Program-made: the position numbers and the translations under genes | The notes under the pieces: model-generated | Databases searched by the model: none | What the model saw: only the letters and a program-made list of their open reading frames with translations | What the model was told of the DNA's origin: nothing | Assembly: GCF_024758725.1 (NCBI RefSeq) | Contig: NZ_CP096972.1 | Span: 726,001-790,000 of the forward strand | Direction: 5' to 3' | DNA from: Sphingomonas sp. SUN039 | GTDB lineage: Bacteria; Pseudomonadota; Alphaproteobacteria; Sphingomonadales; Sphingomonadaceae | Length of the DNA stretch: 64,000 nt | In this document: positions 7,726 through 16,096 of the stretch, piece by piece | Position numbering within the stretch: position 1 is the first letter of the stretch | How the letters are laid out: every line of letters begins with the position of its first letter

Positions 7726-10103
7726 ACGCTGCCCCCGCCCAGCTCGCCAAGATCGCCGCGCGCATCCCCGCGCAGACTGCCGACCGACTCGTCGGCGCGG
7801 CGGTCGCGGGCGGGGCCATCCTGTCGGGCTGGATCGTGTTCAAGGCGGTCGGCCAGCCAGCCATTGCCGCCGCGTTCGGCGGCACGGTGATCGCGCTCGG
7901 CGTGTTGCTCCTGCTCGCCCGCCATCTCTATCCCCCACCCGCGCGCGCCGAGCGGATGACCGACTGGGCGCTGGTCCGCGACGCCGCCGACAATGGCGAA
8001 ACGGCGTTGGCCGTCATCGACCGCAACGGGCGACTGGTGTGCACGAATGCGCTCTATGACCAGTGGTTTGGCAGCGCGGTGCCGACTGACCTGGGCGCCG
8101 AACGGGCCGATCTCGTCGGCGCAGGCCGCGCGGCGTGGCGTGACGGGCATCTCGCGCTCACCGCCCGCATCGCCACCCGCAATGTCACGCTCGACATCGC
8201 GCGCAGCGGGCAGGGCGACGATTGCCTCGTCTGGCGGTTCCGCGAGGGGGTCGAAGGCAATCCCGCCGCCGCTCTGCCCGCGCTGCTCGACACCGGCTGG
8301 GGCGACAGGCTGGGCGCGGCGGGCATCATGATTGCGCTGATCGGCGGCGAGGGGCGGGTGCGCGCCGCCAATCGCGTGATGATCCTGCGTGCCACCGGCC
8401 GCACCGATGCCCCGATTGCGGGCCGCGATTTCGTGACCCTGCTGACTTCGTCGAGCGACGGCGCGATCCGGTTTGCGCAGGAAGGGCTGACAGGCCTGCC
8501 GCTGCGGCTGCTCCAGATTCCGCTCGATACGGGCCGCGAGGACGGCGACCGCATCATCGTGCTGATCGACGATGAGGGGGGCAGCGGCACGGGCACCGAC
8601 GTTCCACTGCAGATGCTGTTGTCGATGCTCCCACTCGGGTTGGCGCTTGCCGACCGCGACGGGCGGTTTCTCTATCTGAACGACGCTTTCGTTCGCGCGG
8701 CGGGCGTCGCACCCAATGCCACCCCCGTCTATCCCGGCGACCTCGTCATCCGCGAGGACAAGGCCGCCGTCGCCGACGCCGTGCGCCGCTTTGCCAATGG
8801 ACAAGCGGTTTCGGGCGACATTGCGGTGCGTCTGAAGGACCGGCCCGACGACCCCGTCGCGCTGACTATCGCGGGCGCGCGCGGGCTGGGTGAGGCGGCA
8901 GTGCTGCTAAGCCTCAAGGACAATAGCGAGGAATCGAAACTCCAGCGCCAAGTCGCCCAAGCCACCAAGATGCAGGCGGTCGGCCAGCTCGCGGGCGGCG
9001 TCGCGCATGATTTCAACAATATCCTGACCGGCATCCTCGGCCATTGCGACCTGATGCTGATGCGCCACACGCCGGGCGACAGCGATTACGACGATATCCA
9101 GCAAATCCGCAACAATTCGAACCGCGCGGCGGGGCTGACGCGGCAATTGCTCGCCTTCTCACGGCAACAGACGTTACGCCCGCAAGTGCTTCAGTTACCT
9201 GACGTAGTGTCCGAAGTTTCGAACCTGCTCCAGCGCCTGCTGGGCGAGACCGTCGACCTCGTCATCAACCACGGCCGCGCGCTGGGCGCGGTGCGCGCCG
9301 ACCCGGGCCAGATCGAACAGGTCATCGTCAATCTGGTCGTCAACGCCCGCGACGCCATTCAGGCCAAGGGCGACAAGGCCGGGAAGGTGACGCTCAAGAC
9401 CTACCGCGTCACCGCCGACGAAGTCCGCAAGCTCGACAGCGACTTCCTGCCCGTCGCCGATTACACCGCGCTCAGCGTGTCCGACACCGGCACCGGCATC
9501 GCACCCGAAAACCTTTCGAAAATCTTCGAACCCTTCTTCACGACCAAGGACGTGGGGAAGGGAACGGGCCTCGGCCTCTCCACCGTCTATGGCATCGTCA
9601 AGCAATCGGGCGGGTTCATCTTCGCCGATTCCGAACTGGGGCAGGGCACGACCTTTTCGGTGTTCCTGCCCGTCCATTTCGAGGCCGAAGCCAAACCCGC
9701 GCCCGTCGCCACCCCCGCCGCCAAGCCCGCCGAGCTCTGGGGCACCGGCACGATCCTGCTCGTCGAGGACGAAGACATGGTCCGCGCGGTCGCCGAACGC
9801 GCGCTCGTGCGCCACGGCTACACGGTACTCACCGCCGCGCACGGCGAGGAAGCGATGGCGATCCTGGGCACCGGCACGAAGATCGACCTGATCGTCTCCG
9901 ACGTCGTCATGCCGACGATGGACGGCCCGACGCTGGGCCGCGCGGCGCGGGCGGAGTTCCCCGACCTGCCGATCCTGTTCATGTCGGGCTATGCCGAGGA
10001 ACAGCTGCGGAAAACGATCGACCTCGACCGGATGGGGTTCATCCCGAAACCGTTCTCGGTGAAGGCGCTGGCCGAAGCGGTGCAGGCGACGCTGGCGTTG
10101 TAG
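7722..10103 (+). CDS. cckA: Hybrid sensor histidine kinase CckA (cell-cycle phosphorelay)
   Basis: This is a 793-residue membrane hybrid kinase with CckA architecture. Two transmembrane helices (about 25-70) are followed by two PAS-like regions (about 85-250 and 295-400). The HisKA domain has phospho-acceptor His429 in [22 protein letters not shown]. The HATPase domain has [30 protein letters not shown] and [20 protein letters not shown]. The C-terminal receiver begins [12 protein letters not shown] and has its phospho-acceptor Asp in [13 protein letters not shown]. In Caulobacter, CckA passes phosphate through ChpT to CtrA and CpdR. The match in domain order and in the [12 protein letters not shown] motif is close, but an uncharacterised paralogue is not excluded. 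It is coupled to smpB by a 4-base overlap. Confidence 0.9.
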   Translation: MNAAPAQLAKIAARIPAQTADRLVGAAVAGGAILSGWIVFKAVGQPAIAAAFGGTVIALGVLLLLARHLYPPPARAERMTDWALVRDAADNGETALAVIDRNGRLVCTNALYDQWFGSAVPTDLGAERADLVGAGRAAWRDGHLALTARIATRNVTLDIARSGQGDDCLVWRFREGVEGNPAAALPALLDTGWGDRLGAAGIMIALIGGEGRVRAANRVMILRATGRTDAPIAGRDFVTLLTSSSDGAIRFAQEGLTGLPLRLLQIPLDTGREDGDRIIVLIDDEGGSGTGTDVPLQMLLSMLPLGLALADRDGRFLYLNDAFVRAAGVAPNATPVYPGDLVIREDKAAVADAVRRFANGQAVSGDIAVRLKDRPDDPVALTIAGARGLGEAAVLLSLKDNSEESKLQRQVAQATKMQAVGQLAGGVAHDFNNILTGILGHCDLMLMRHTPGDSDYDDIQQIRNNSNRAAGLTRQLLAFSRQQTLRPQVLQLPDVVSEVSNLLQRLLGETVDLVINHGRALGAVRADPGQIEQVIVNLVVNARDAIQAKGDKAGKVTLKTYRVTADEVRKLDSDFLPVADYTALSVSDTGTGIAPENLSKIFEPFFTTKDVGKGTGLGLSTVYGIVKQSGGFIFADSELGQGTTFSVFLPVHFEAEAKPAPVATPAAKPAELWGTGTILLVEDEDMVRAVAERALVRHGYTVLTAAHGEEAMAILGTGTKIDLIVSDVVMPTMDGPTLGRAARAEFPDLPILFMSGYAEEQLRKTIDLDRMGFIPKPFSVKALAEAVQATLAL

Positions 10104-10113
10104 AAGGGAAGAA

Positions 10114-10274
10114 GGGTGGTTCACCCGAAGCCCCGAAAAGGGCAGCCCGTCCCCCGTCATTCCCGCGTAAGCGGGAACCCAACTCCCGAAGGACCGGCAC
10201 GAGCCATGTGCCCGCTTTCGCGGGAATGAAGCGGCAAGAACTGAATTTTCAGGGGCTTCGGGTGAACCCCACCC
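10114..10274. repeat. Nested palindromic repeat element downstream of cckA
   Basis: Outer arms 10114-10139 and 10246-10274 are inverted copies of each other (GGTTCACCCGAAGCCCC core). They enclose a second pair, 10156-10180 and 10206-10229. Each inner arm is itself a hairpin (TTCCCGCGTAAGCGGGAA on the left; CCCGCTTTCGCGGG on the right), and the two arms also pair with each other. There is no coding potential. It starts 10 bases after the cckA stop, so it may also act as a transcript end. Confidence 0.75.
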
Positions 10275-10342
10275 TGCTGCAACGGCTGCCTCGCCCCGTT
10301 TTGTGAAACCCGACCCGGTGCGGCTGGTCCGGGCGAAGCCCC

Positions 10343-10480
10343 CTTCCTCTTCGCGTCTTTTCCTTCTTCTTTGCGCCTTCGCGTGAAACAACGGCGCACC
10401 GTCGCAGCACCGGTGCTCGCCCGAAGGAGAGCAACGATTTAACGCGAAGACGCAAAGAAGAAGGTAAGGCGCAAAGGAAG
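10343..10480. repeat. Long inverted repeat of the CGCGAAG-CGCAAAGAAGAAGG type
   Basis: Arms of about 45 bases (10343-10388 and 10436-10480) are imperfect inverted copies built on the core CGCAAAGAAGAAGG. They are separated by about 47 bases. The rest of the 429-base gap between cckA and the next gene (10104-10532) holds the nested element before it and nothing else that I can support. A related inverted repeat lies at 55931-56027. Confidence 0.7.
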
Positions 10481-10532
10481 ACGATGCTTCGATCTGCCTG
10501 CGGACATCGCCGCACTCGTTGAGATACTGAAA

Positions 10533-10820
10533 ATGCGCTGTTTTTACGTATTCGTTCACGGAAAACTGGAATGGATTGCCGATGCGGTCGAATCCGGCGC
10601 AAGTCGCGCGTCCGGATTTTACTGCCACAGGTATATTATGGCCCGGACCGAACAGTCGGCCAGTATGACGGCGTTCCGTCGCGTGCGGGAGAATCTGGAT
10701 CGACAAACCGGCTGGATCGCAAACGGGTTGGCCAGATTGGAACTCGAAGCCGAGGAGGTACGACCGGCGTCGATCCATAAAATTCTGCTTCCCGACAATC
10801 GGGGGCATAGTTTTTACTAG
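10533..10820 (+). CDS. Small conserved-looking hypothetical protein
   Basis: This 95-residue protein begins [18 protein letters not shown] and ends [11 protein letters not shown]. The composition is that of a real folded protein: aromatic-rich N-terminal strand, [10 protein letters not shown], an amphipathic helix [17 protein letters not shown], and LELEAEEV. I know of no named family and assign no function. It sits between the repeat cluster and the recA promoter, with its stop 52 bases before the LexA box. It therefore appears to be expressed independently of recA. Confidence 0.65.
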   Translation: MRCFYVFVHGKLEWIADAVESGASRASGFYCHRYIMARTEQSASMTAFRRVRENLDRQTGWIANGLARLELEAEEVRPASIHKILLPDNRGHSFY

Positions 10821-10872
10821 GGCGAGAGGGGCAGCTAGGCACCGCTGCAGATCACGCTGCACAAAAATCCGA

Positions 10873-10887
10873 GTTCCCCTCTTGTTC
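10873..10887 (+). promoter_or_regulatory. LexA (SOS) box upstream of recA
   Basis: GTTCCCCTCTTGTTC is an exact GTTC-N7-GTTC direct repeat, the alphaproteobacterial LexA operator. It lies 74 bases before the recA start codon, next to a TTGTTC-CGCAA-GAACAA dyad. Control of recA by LexA is established in related alphaproteobacteria; here it is inferred from the site. Confidence 0.85.
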
Positions 10888-10960
10888 CGCAAGAACAAAC
10901 GCGATACACGACCGAAATGGCGCGTTGACCCGATGCGCCGACCGGTTAGGAGGAACGGCA

Positions 10961-12037
10961 ATGGCGGCTCAGCTCAAGGTAATCAGCGGCGATATGGCAA
11001 CAACAGCACCCACCGACCGGCAGCGCGCGCTGGAAGCGGCGCTCGCGCAGATCGACCGCGCGTTCGGCAAGGGCTCGGCGATGAAGCTGGGCTCGCGTGA
11101 GGCGATGCAGATCGAGGCAGTGTCGACCGGGTCGCTGGGCCTCGACATCGCGCTCGGCATCGGCGGCTTGCCCAAGGGACGTATCGTCGAGATTTTCGGG
11201 CCGGAAAGCTCGGGCAAAACCACGCTGGCGCTGCACGCGATTGCCGAGGCGCAAAAGGCGGGCGGTACCGCCGCGTTCATCGACGCCGAACATGCGCTCG
11301 ATCCGGTCTATGCCAAGAAACTCGGCGTCAACATCGACGAGCTGATCGTGTCGCAGCCCGACACCGGCGAACAGGCGCTCGAGATTTGCGACACGCTCGT
11401 CCGTTCGAACGCGGTCGATGTGCTGGTGATCGATTCGGTCGCCGCGCTCGTCCCGCGCGCCGAAATCGAGGGCGAGATGGGCGACAGCCATGTCGGCCTG
11501 CAGGCCCGCCTGATGAGCCAGGCACTCCGCAAGATCACCGGGTCGATCAGCCGGTCGAAGTGCACCGTCATCTTCATCAACCAGATCCGCATGAAGATCG
11601 GCGTGATGTACGGCTCGCCCGAGACGACGACCGGCGGTAATGCGCTCAAATTCTATGCGAGCGTTCGCCTCGACATCCGCCGCACCGGCCAGATCAAGGA
11701 CCGCGAGGACATCGTCGGCAACACCACGCGCGTGAAAGTCGTCAAGAACAAGGTAGCGCCGCCGTTCAAACAGGTCGAATTCGACATCATGTACGGGCAG
11801 GGCATCTCCAAGGTCGGCGAAATCCTCGATCTGGGCGTCAAGGCCGGAATCGTCGAGAAATCGGGCGCCTGGTTCAGTTATGACTCGATCCGCGTCGGGC
11901 AGGGCCGCGAGAATTCGAAGGTCTATCTGACCGAGAACCCCGAGATTGCCGACCGCATCGAAAAGGCGATCCGCAGCAAGACCGACGACGTTGCCGAAGC
12001 GCTGATGGTCGGTCCCAGCGCCGACGACGACGCCTAG
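10961..12037 (+). CDS. recA: Recombinase A
   Basis: RecA forms the ATP-dependent strand-exchange filament and triggers LexA self-cleavage. The start was placed at ATG 10961 ([10 protein letters not shown]) because an AGGAGG ribosome-binding site lies 8 bases before it; the earlier in-frame ATG has none. The protein is 358 residues. Walker A GPESSGKT is at residues 80-87, followed by [33 protein letters not shown] (Walker B/loop 1), and loop 2 around [21 protein letters not shown]. It is preceded by a LexA box, and a VOC gene starts 3 bases after its stop. Confidence 0.98.
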   Translation: MAAQLKVISGDMATTAPTDRQRALEAALAQIDRAFGKGSAMKLGSREAMQIEAVSTGSLGLDIALGIGGLPKGRIVEIFGPESSGKTTLALHAIAEAQKAGGTAAFIDAEHALDPVYAKKLGVNIDELIVSQPDTGEQALEICDTLVRSNAVDVLVIDSVAALVPRAEIEGEMGDSHVGLQARLMSQALRKITGSISRSKCTVIFINQIRMKIGVMYGSPETTTGGNALKFYASVRLDIRRTGQIKDREDIVGNTTRVKVVKNKVAPPFKQVEFDIMYGQGISKVGEILDLGVKAGIVEKSGAWFSYDSIRVGQGRENSKVYLTENPEIADRIEKAIRSKTDDVAEALMVGPSADDDA

Positions 12038-12040
12038 GTC

Positions 12041-12382
12041 ATGGGCAAAGCTCGCCTCGATTACGTCGAATTTCCGGTCACCGATTGCGCGGCCTCGAAG
12101 ACTTTCTTCGAGGCGGCGTTCGGCTGGACGCTGACGGCATTCGGTCCAAGCTATGCCGCGACGACAACCGGCGACACCGATATCGGTCTCGACAGCGACC
12201 CGGGTGAATCCGCCACCGCGCCGCTCGCGGTAATCCGCGTCGACGACCTCGAAGCATCTCGCAGCGACGTTATTGCGGCAGGCGGAACACTCACCCGTGA
12301 TATCTTTGCTTTCCCCGGCGGGCGGCGCTTTCACTTCCGCGAACCCGGCGGCTGCGAACTTGCGGTCTGGGTTACCGAATAA
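12041..12382 (+). CDS. VOC (glyoxalase/bleomycin-resistance-like) family protein
   Basis: This 113-residue single-module VOC protein begins LDYVEFPVTDCAASKTFFEA and ends FHFREPGGCELAVWV. That gives the two beta-alpha-beta-beta-beta units of the vicinal-oxygen-chelate fold. The metal-ligand pattern is only partly apparent (E in the first strand, E in the last), so enzymatic activity is uncertain. The gene starts 3 bases after recA with no terminator between them, so it is probably transcribed from the LexA-controlled recA promoter. A palindromic repeat begins at its stop codon. Confidence 0.85.
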   Translation: MGKARLDYVEFPVTDCAASKTFFEAAFGWTLTAFGPSYAATTTGDTDIGLDSDPGESATAPLAVIRVDDLEASRSDVIAAGGTLTRDIFAFPGGRRFHFREPGGCELAVWVTE

Positions 12383-12462
12383 CTCGTCATTGCGAGCGCA
12401 GCGAAGCAACCCACTTCGTCGCGAGAGGCGCTGGATTGCTTCGCTGCGCTCGCAATGACGAG
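12383..12462. repeat. Palindromic repeat (GTCATTGCGAGCGCAGCGAAG type) ending the recA unit
   Basis: Left arm 12383-12410 and right arm 12436-12462 are near-perfect inverted copies built on CATTGCGAGCGCAGCGAAGC and its complement, with a 25-base spacer. The core is a widely seen dispersed bacterial palindrome. It begins at the VOC stop codon, so it may also terminate recA-operon transcription. Confidence 0.8.
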
Positions 12463-12542
12463 ACCTTTAAACGATAGCGGTCGTGTTCTCTGCCCAACAC
12501 GCCGATCTGTGTTAGGCGTCGGCTCCAGAGGGAGCAGCCATA

Positions 12543-13391
12543 ATGACATCGGTCGAAAATCTGGCAGGCGAAGAATGGCGCGGGCGCGTCGGCGGAAGCT
12601 GGGCTGCCGAATGGGTCCGCACCGACCGCAGCTTTGCCGAACTGACCGGGCATCTCGTCGAAGCCGTTAGCAGCACCCTCCCACCGCTTGCCCTTACGAC
12701 GCGGCGCAGTGTCCTCGATATAGGTTGCGGTGCGGGTGAAACCGCGTTGCGGCTCGCGAGCGAGCGGCCCGATCTCGATGTGACCGGCCTCGACCTGTCG
12801 GACGAATTGGTTGCGGCAGCGCGCGAACGTGGTGCGGGGCAGTCCAATCTGTCCTACGCCACAGGTGATGCAAGCAACTGGCAGGGCGCTGCTCTCTTCG
12901 ACGCCGCGCTCTCGCGTCACGGCGTGATGTTCTTCGACGACCCAGTGGCGGCGTTCACCCACCTCCGCAGTCTTATGGCTCCGCACGCCCCGCTTGCCTT
13001 CACCTGTTTCGCGGCGCGCGCGGATAATTTTTGGGCTAGCGAGCTTGCCGAACTGATCGGCGCGCCGCTGCCGGTCGATCCTTATGCACCCGGGCCGTTT
13101 GCCTTTGCCGAGGCGGATCGTGTGCACGCGATACTCGATGCATCGGGCTGGCAGAACGCGACATCCGAACGGATCGACTATCGCTATGTCGCGGGTGGCG
13201 GGGACGATCCGGTCGGTGACGCGCTCGATTTCTTCATGCGGATCGGACCTGCTGCGCGGCATATCGCAACGCTCGACGTGGCGGCGCGCCAAGCGTTGGA
13301 ACCGCGTCTCAAAACTTGGCTGCAAGGGCATATCGAAGGCGGGGAAGTCCGTTTCCCTGCATCGGCGTGGCTGTGGCGTGCGACGGCATGA
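12543..13391 (+). CDS. Class I SAM-dependent methyltransferase
   Basis: This 282-residue protein has the Rossmann methyltransferase core. Motif I is SVLDIGCGAGETALRLA near residues 55-71, the acidic end of strand 2 is DVTGLDLSDEL, and motif II is YATGDASNW. FDAALSRHGVMFFDDP and an AFTHLRSLMAPHAPLAFTCF region (motif III-like) follow. The substrate is unknown. An AGAGGGAGCAG stretch upstream of ATG 12543 could serve as ribosome-binding site. The stop overlaps the start of the ureohydrolase by 4 bases, and that gene overlaps the next peptidase in the same way, so the three form a tight operon. Confidence 0.88.
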   Translation: MTSVENLAGEEWRGRVGGSWAAEWVRTDRSFAELTGHLVEAVSSTLPPLALTTRRSVLDIGCGAGETALRLASERPDLDVTGLDLSDELVAAARERGAGQSNLSYATGDASNWQGAALFDAALSRHGVMFFDDPVAAFTHLRSLMAPHAPLAFTCFAARADNFWASELAELIGAPLPVDPYAPGPFAFAEADRVHAILDASGWQNATSERIDYRYVAGGGDDPVGDALDFFMRIGPAARHIATLDVAARQALEPRLKTWLQGHIEGGEVRFPASAWLWRATA

Positions 13392-14224
13392 CGTCACTTT
13401 CGTTACCGGTCGTCGCGCTGATCGGTGCACCGACCGACTGCCACTCGTCCTTCATTCGCGGCGCCGCGTTGGCGCCGGCAGCGATCCGCGCGGCGCTCTC
13501 CAGCGATCATGGCAATGCCGCCGCTGAATCGGGCGTCGAACTCGGTATAGACCTGCAGATCGACGACCGGAGCGATGTGCCGCTTGCCGACACATTGGCA
13601 TCGACCGCCACCGACGACGCGTTGCTGTTCAACGCGGTCATCGACGCAATGGCCGCGAATGCGATGCCGCTCGTGCTCGGCGGCGACCATGCCATCACGG
13701 TTCCGGTCGTGGCCGCGCTCGATACCGCGCATGGTCCGCTGACTATACTGCACTTCGACGCGCACCCCGATCTCTATGACAGTTACGGCGATGACCCGCG
13801 CAGCCACGCGTCGCCGTTCGCGCGCATTCTGGAGGCGGGACACGCCAAGCGCCTCGTGCAAGTCGGCATCCGCACGCTGAACCGCCACTGCCGCGAGCAA
13901 GCGGCGCGTTTCGGTGTCGAGGTTATCGAGATGCGGCACTTTTCGGTCGATGCCGTCCCCATTCTCGACGGCCCGCTCTACATCAGCATCGACATGGACG
14001 GGTTCGACCCGAGCGTCGCGCCCGGCGTCGCCCACCTCGAACCCGGCGGGCTGACGGTGCGCGAAGTGCTGGCGGTGCTCGACCGCCAGACCGCGCCGTT
14101 GGTCGGAGCCGATATCGTCGAGCTGTGCCCGCCGCGCGACCCGACAGGAGTCACCGCGATCCTCGCTGCCAAGCTGGTGCGCGAACTCGCGGCGCTCTAT
14201 GTCCGTAACGGAGGTGGCTCATGA
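13388..14224 (+). CDS. Ureohydrolase (agmatinase/arginase family)
   Basis: This 278-residue binuclear manganese hydrolase belongs to the arginase/agmatinase/formiminoglutamase family. The metal-binding motifs are complete: LGGDHAIT near residue 97, LHFDAHPDLYD near 122, and SIDMDGFDPSVAPGV near 201. It also has the N-terminal GAPTDCHSSFIRGAALAPAAIR region seen in agmatinases. The specific guanidino substrate cannot be fixed from sequence; agmatinase is the most likely. ATG 13388 overlaps the methyltransferase stop (ATGA), and its own stop overlaps the M24 peptidase start. No spe genes for polyamine synthesis are nearby. Confidence 0.87.
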   Translation: MTSLSLPVVALIGAPTDCHSSFIRGAALAPAAIRAALSSDHGNAAAESGVELGIDLQIDDRSDVPLADTLASTATDDALLFNAVIDAMAANAMPLVLGGDHAITVPVVAALDTAHGPLTILHFDAHPDLYDSYGDDPRSHASPFARILEAGHAKRLVQVGIRTLNRHCREQAARFGVEVIEMRHFSVDAVPILDGPLYISIDMDGFDPSVAPGVAHLEPGGLTVREVLAVLDRQTAPLVGADIVELCPPRDPTGVTAILAAKLVRELAALYVRNGGGS

Positions 14225-15447
14225 TCAACCGGCGACAGATATTGGCAACGGGTGGGGCAGGGCTGGCGCTTGCCGCATTCCCCGCATGGGCCGCCGCACC
14301 CGAACTCGCGTCGATTACCGGTGACGTCCCCCGCATCGGCCCCGCCGATCGCGCGGCGCGGATTGCCAAGGCACAGGGCCTGATGCGGCGCGCGGGCATT
14401 GGCGCGATCCTGATCGAGGCGGGGTCGAGCCTCGATTATTTCACTGGTGTGCAATGGTGGCGCAGCGAGCGGCTGACCTGCGTCGTCATCCCTGTCGAGG
14501 GGACGCCCTGCATCGTAACGCCGTTTTTCGAGGAACCCTCGATTCACGAAACGCTTGGGGTGTCTGCGGATGTGAAGGTCTGGCAGGAGGATGAAAGCCC
14601 CGTCGCGCTGGTCGCCGCGTTCCTGAAATCGCGCGGGCTGGCCAAGCGGCCCATCGGTATCGAGGAAACCGTGCGCTATTTCGCCAGCGATGGCCTCGCG
14701 CACGCGCTCCCCGCCGCGAAGCTTGTCTCCGCCAACCCCGTTGTGCGCGGGTGCCGGATGATCAAGACGTCGGCCGAAATCGCGCTGATGCAGGCCGCGT
14801 CGGATGTCACGGTCCGCGCGATAAATCACGCCATCGCCCGCACCGAAGTAGGCATGACGCCCGCCGACATCACCGCGCTGATCGTGGCCGCGACCAAGGC
14901 GCTGGGTGGCGAGGCCGATGGCGGGCTGGTGCTGCTCGGCGAGGCCAGCGCCTATCCGCACGGCTCGCACAAGCCGCAGCATGTGGTGAAACAGGAGATC
15001 ATCCTGATCGATTGCGGCTGTTCGGTCGGCGGCTACCAGTCGGACATTTCGCGCACTTTCGTGCTCGGCGGCGCGAATACCGAACAGCGCAAAGTCTTCG
15101 GTCAGGTGCAGGAGGGGCAACGCATTGCCTTTGCCGCCGCCAAACTCGGCGCGGCTGCTGGGTCGGTCGACGATGCAGTGCGTGGTGCCTACGAACGCAT
15201 GGGCTATGGCCCGCGCTATAAACTCCCCGGCACCCCGCATCGCACCGGCCACGGGATCGGCATGGACGGGCACGAGCCGGTGAACCTCGTCCATGGCGAG
15301 ACGACGCCGCTGGCACCCGGCATGTGCTTCTCGAACGAACCTGGCATCTACGCGCCGGGCAAATTCGGCGTCCGCATCGAGGATTGTTTCCACATGACCG
15401 AGGCCGGCCCGAAATGGTTCAGCGAACCGCAGCGCTCGATCGAATAG
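14221..15447 (+). CDS. Exported Xaa-Pro aminopeptidase-like (M24 family) metallopeptidase
   Basis: This is a 408-residue M24 'pita-bread' peptidase. The N-terminus MINRRQILATGGAGLALAAF has a twin-arginine (RRQIL) motif and hydrophobic core ending AWAAA, suggesting Tat export. The creatinase-like N-domain spans about 45-175. The catalytic domain has the metal ligands in IDCGCSVGGYQSDISRTF, HRTGHGIGMDGHEPV, FSNEPGIYAPGKFGVRIED, so it appears active. Such enzymes cut N-terminal residues before proline. It is the last gene of the three-gene overlapping operon. An exported peptidase beside a cytosolic ureohydrolase is an unexplained combination. Confidence 0.88.
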   Translation: MINRRQILATGGAGLALAAFPAWAAAPELASITGDVPRIGPADRAARIAKAQGLMRRAGIGAILIEAGSSLDYFTGVQWWRSERLTCVVIPVEGTPCIVTPFFEEPSIHETLGVSADVKVWQEDESPVALVAAFLKSRGLAKRPIGIEETVRYFASDGLAHALPAAKLVSANPVVRGCRMIKTSAEIALMQAASDVTVRAINHAIARTEVGMTPADITALIVAATKALGGEADGGLVLLGEASAYPHGSHKPQHVVKQEIILIDCGCSVGGYQSDISRTFVLGGANTEQRKVFGQVQEGQRIAFAAAKLGAAAGSVDDAVRGAYERMGYGPRYKLPGTPHRTGHGIGMDGHEPVNLVHGETTPLAPGMCFSNEPGIYAPGKFGVRIEDCFHMTEAGPKWFSEPQRSIE

Positions 15448-15492
15448 CCGGCGGATTGACCGAAGTCGAAAAAGCGTCGGTAGGGGGATTGA

Positions 15493-16065
15493 ATGTCTAA
15501 AGCCGCAACTTTCTGGGAGCAGTTGGTTCCCGTTGCGACCGTGATTGGTGGTTTGGCAGGCGGTCTAGGTCTTTTAATAGCTAGCCTTTCGTTGATCGCC
15601 GTGCTGATCCAGACGATTTATAGTGGCCGCGTTTCGCGGCAAACCACAGCATTTGACGCTCACAAGGATTACATGCGACTTTGTATTGAGCATCCCGAAC
15701 TAAGCTCGTCATACATGATGGTGAAATTCATTTCACCACTGACTTTCGAGACCATTCTTGAAAGTCCGACGATCAAGGGCGAGAAGGCTCTCTGGTTTAT
15801 GTCTTATGTACTATTCGCGATGGAGCAACTGGTCTTGTCGGCTGAAACGAGGGGAATCTCGCGATCGGCCTGGCTACGCACGGTCGAGGATCAACTCGGC
15901 TATCATGCGGACCTGCTAAGGGTGGTGTGGCCAGTTTGGGCTCATCATTATGCAGAGGCCGTGAACGAAATTGTGCAGAGGGTTCTAGCCCGTGAACTCA
16001 GCACTTCTCCAATTGTTGACATTGGGTTCGCACCGAAGGTCGCGCCCAAATCTCCTGCCGCTTGA
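15493..16065 (+). CDS. Hypothetical membrane-anchored protein (DUF4760-like layout)
   Basis: This 190-residue protein has one clear transmembrane helix near the N-terminus, in VIGGLAGGLGLLIASLSLIA (about 17-44). A helical cytoplasmic part with HKDYMRLCIEHPELSSSY and YVLFAMEQLVLSAETRGI follows. One N-terminal helix followed by a domain counting residues around H-P-E-L is reminiscent of DUF4760/DUF6082-type proteins, but I cannot confirm the family. It is clearly less GC-rich than its neighbours, with AT-ending codons, which suggests acquisition by transfer. It lies alone between the M24 peptidase and alaS; no transposase or repeat flanks it. Confidence 0.75.
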   Translation: MSKAATFWEQLVPVATVIGGLAGGLGLLIASLSLIAVLIQTIYSGRVSRQTTAFDAHKDYMRLCIEHPELSSSYMMVKFISPLTFETILESPTIKGEKALWFMSYVLFAMEQLVLSAETRGISRSAWLRTVEDQLGYHADLLRVVWPVWAHHYAEAVNEIVQRVLARELSTSPIVDIGFAPKVAPKSPAA

Positions 16066-16096
16066 GCCAACCCCTGCTCTCCCCTAAGCGCACATC

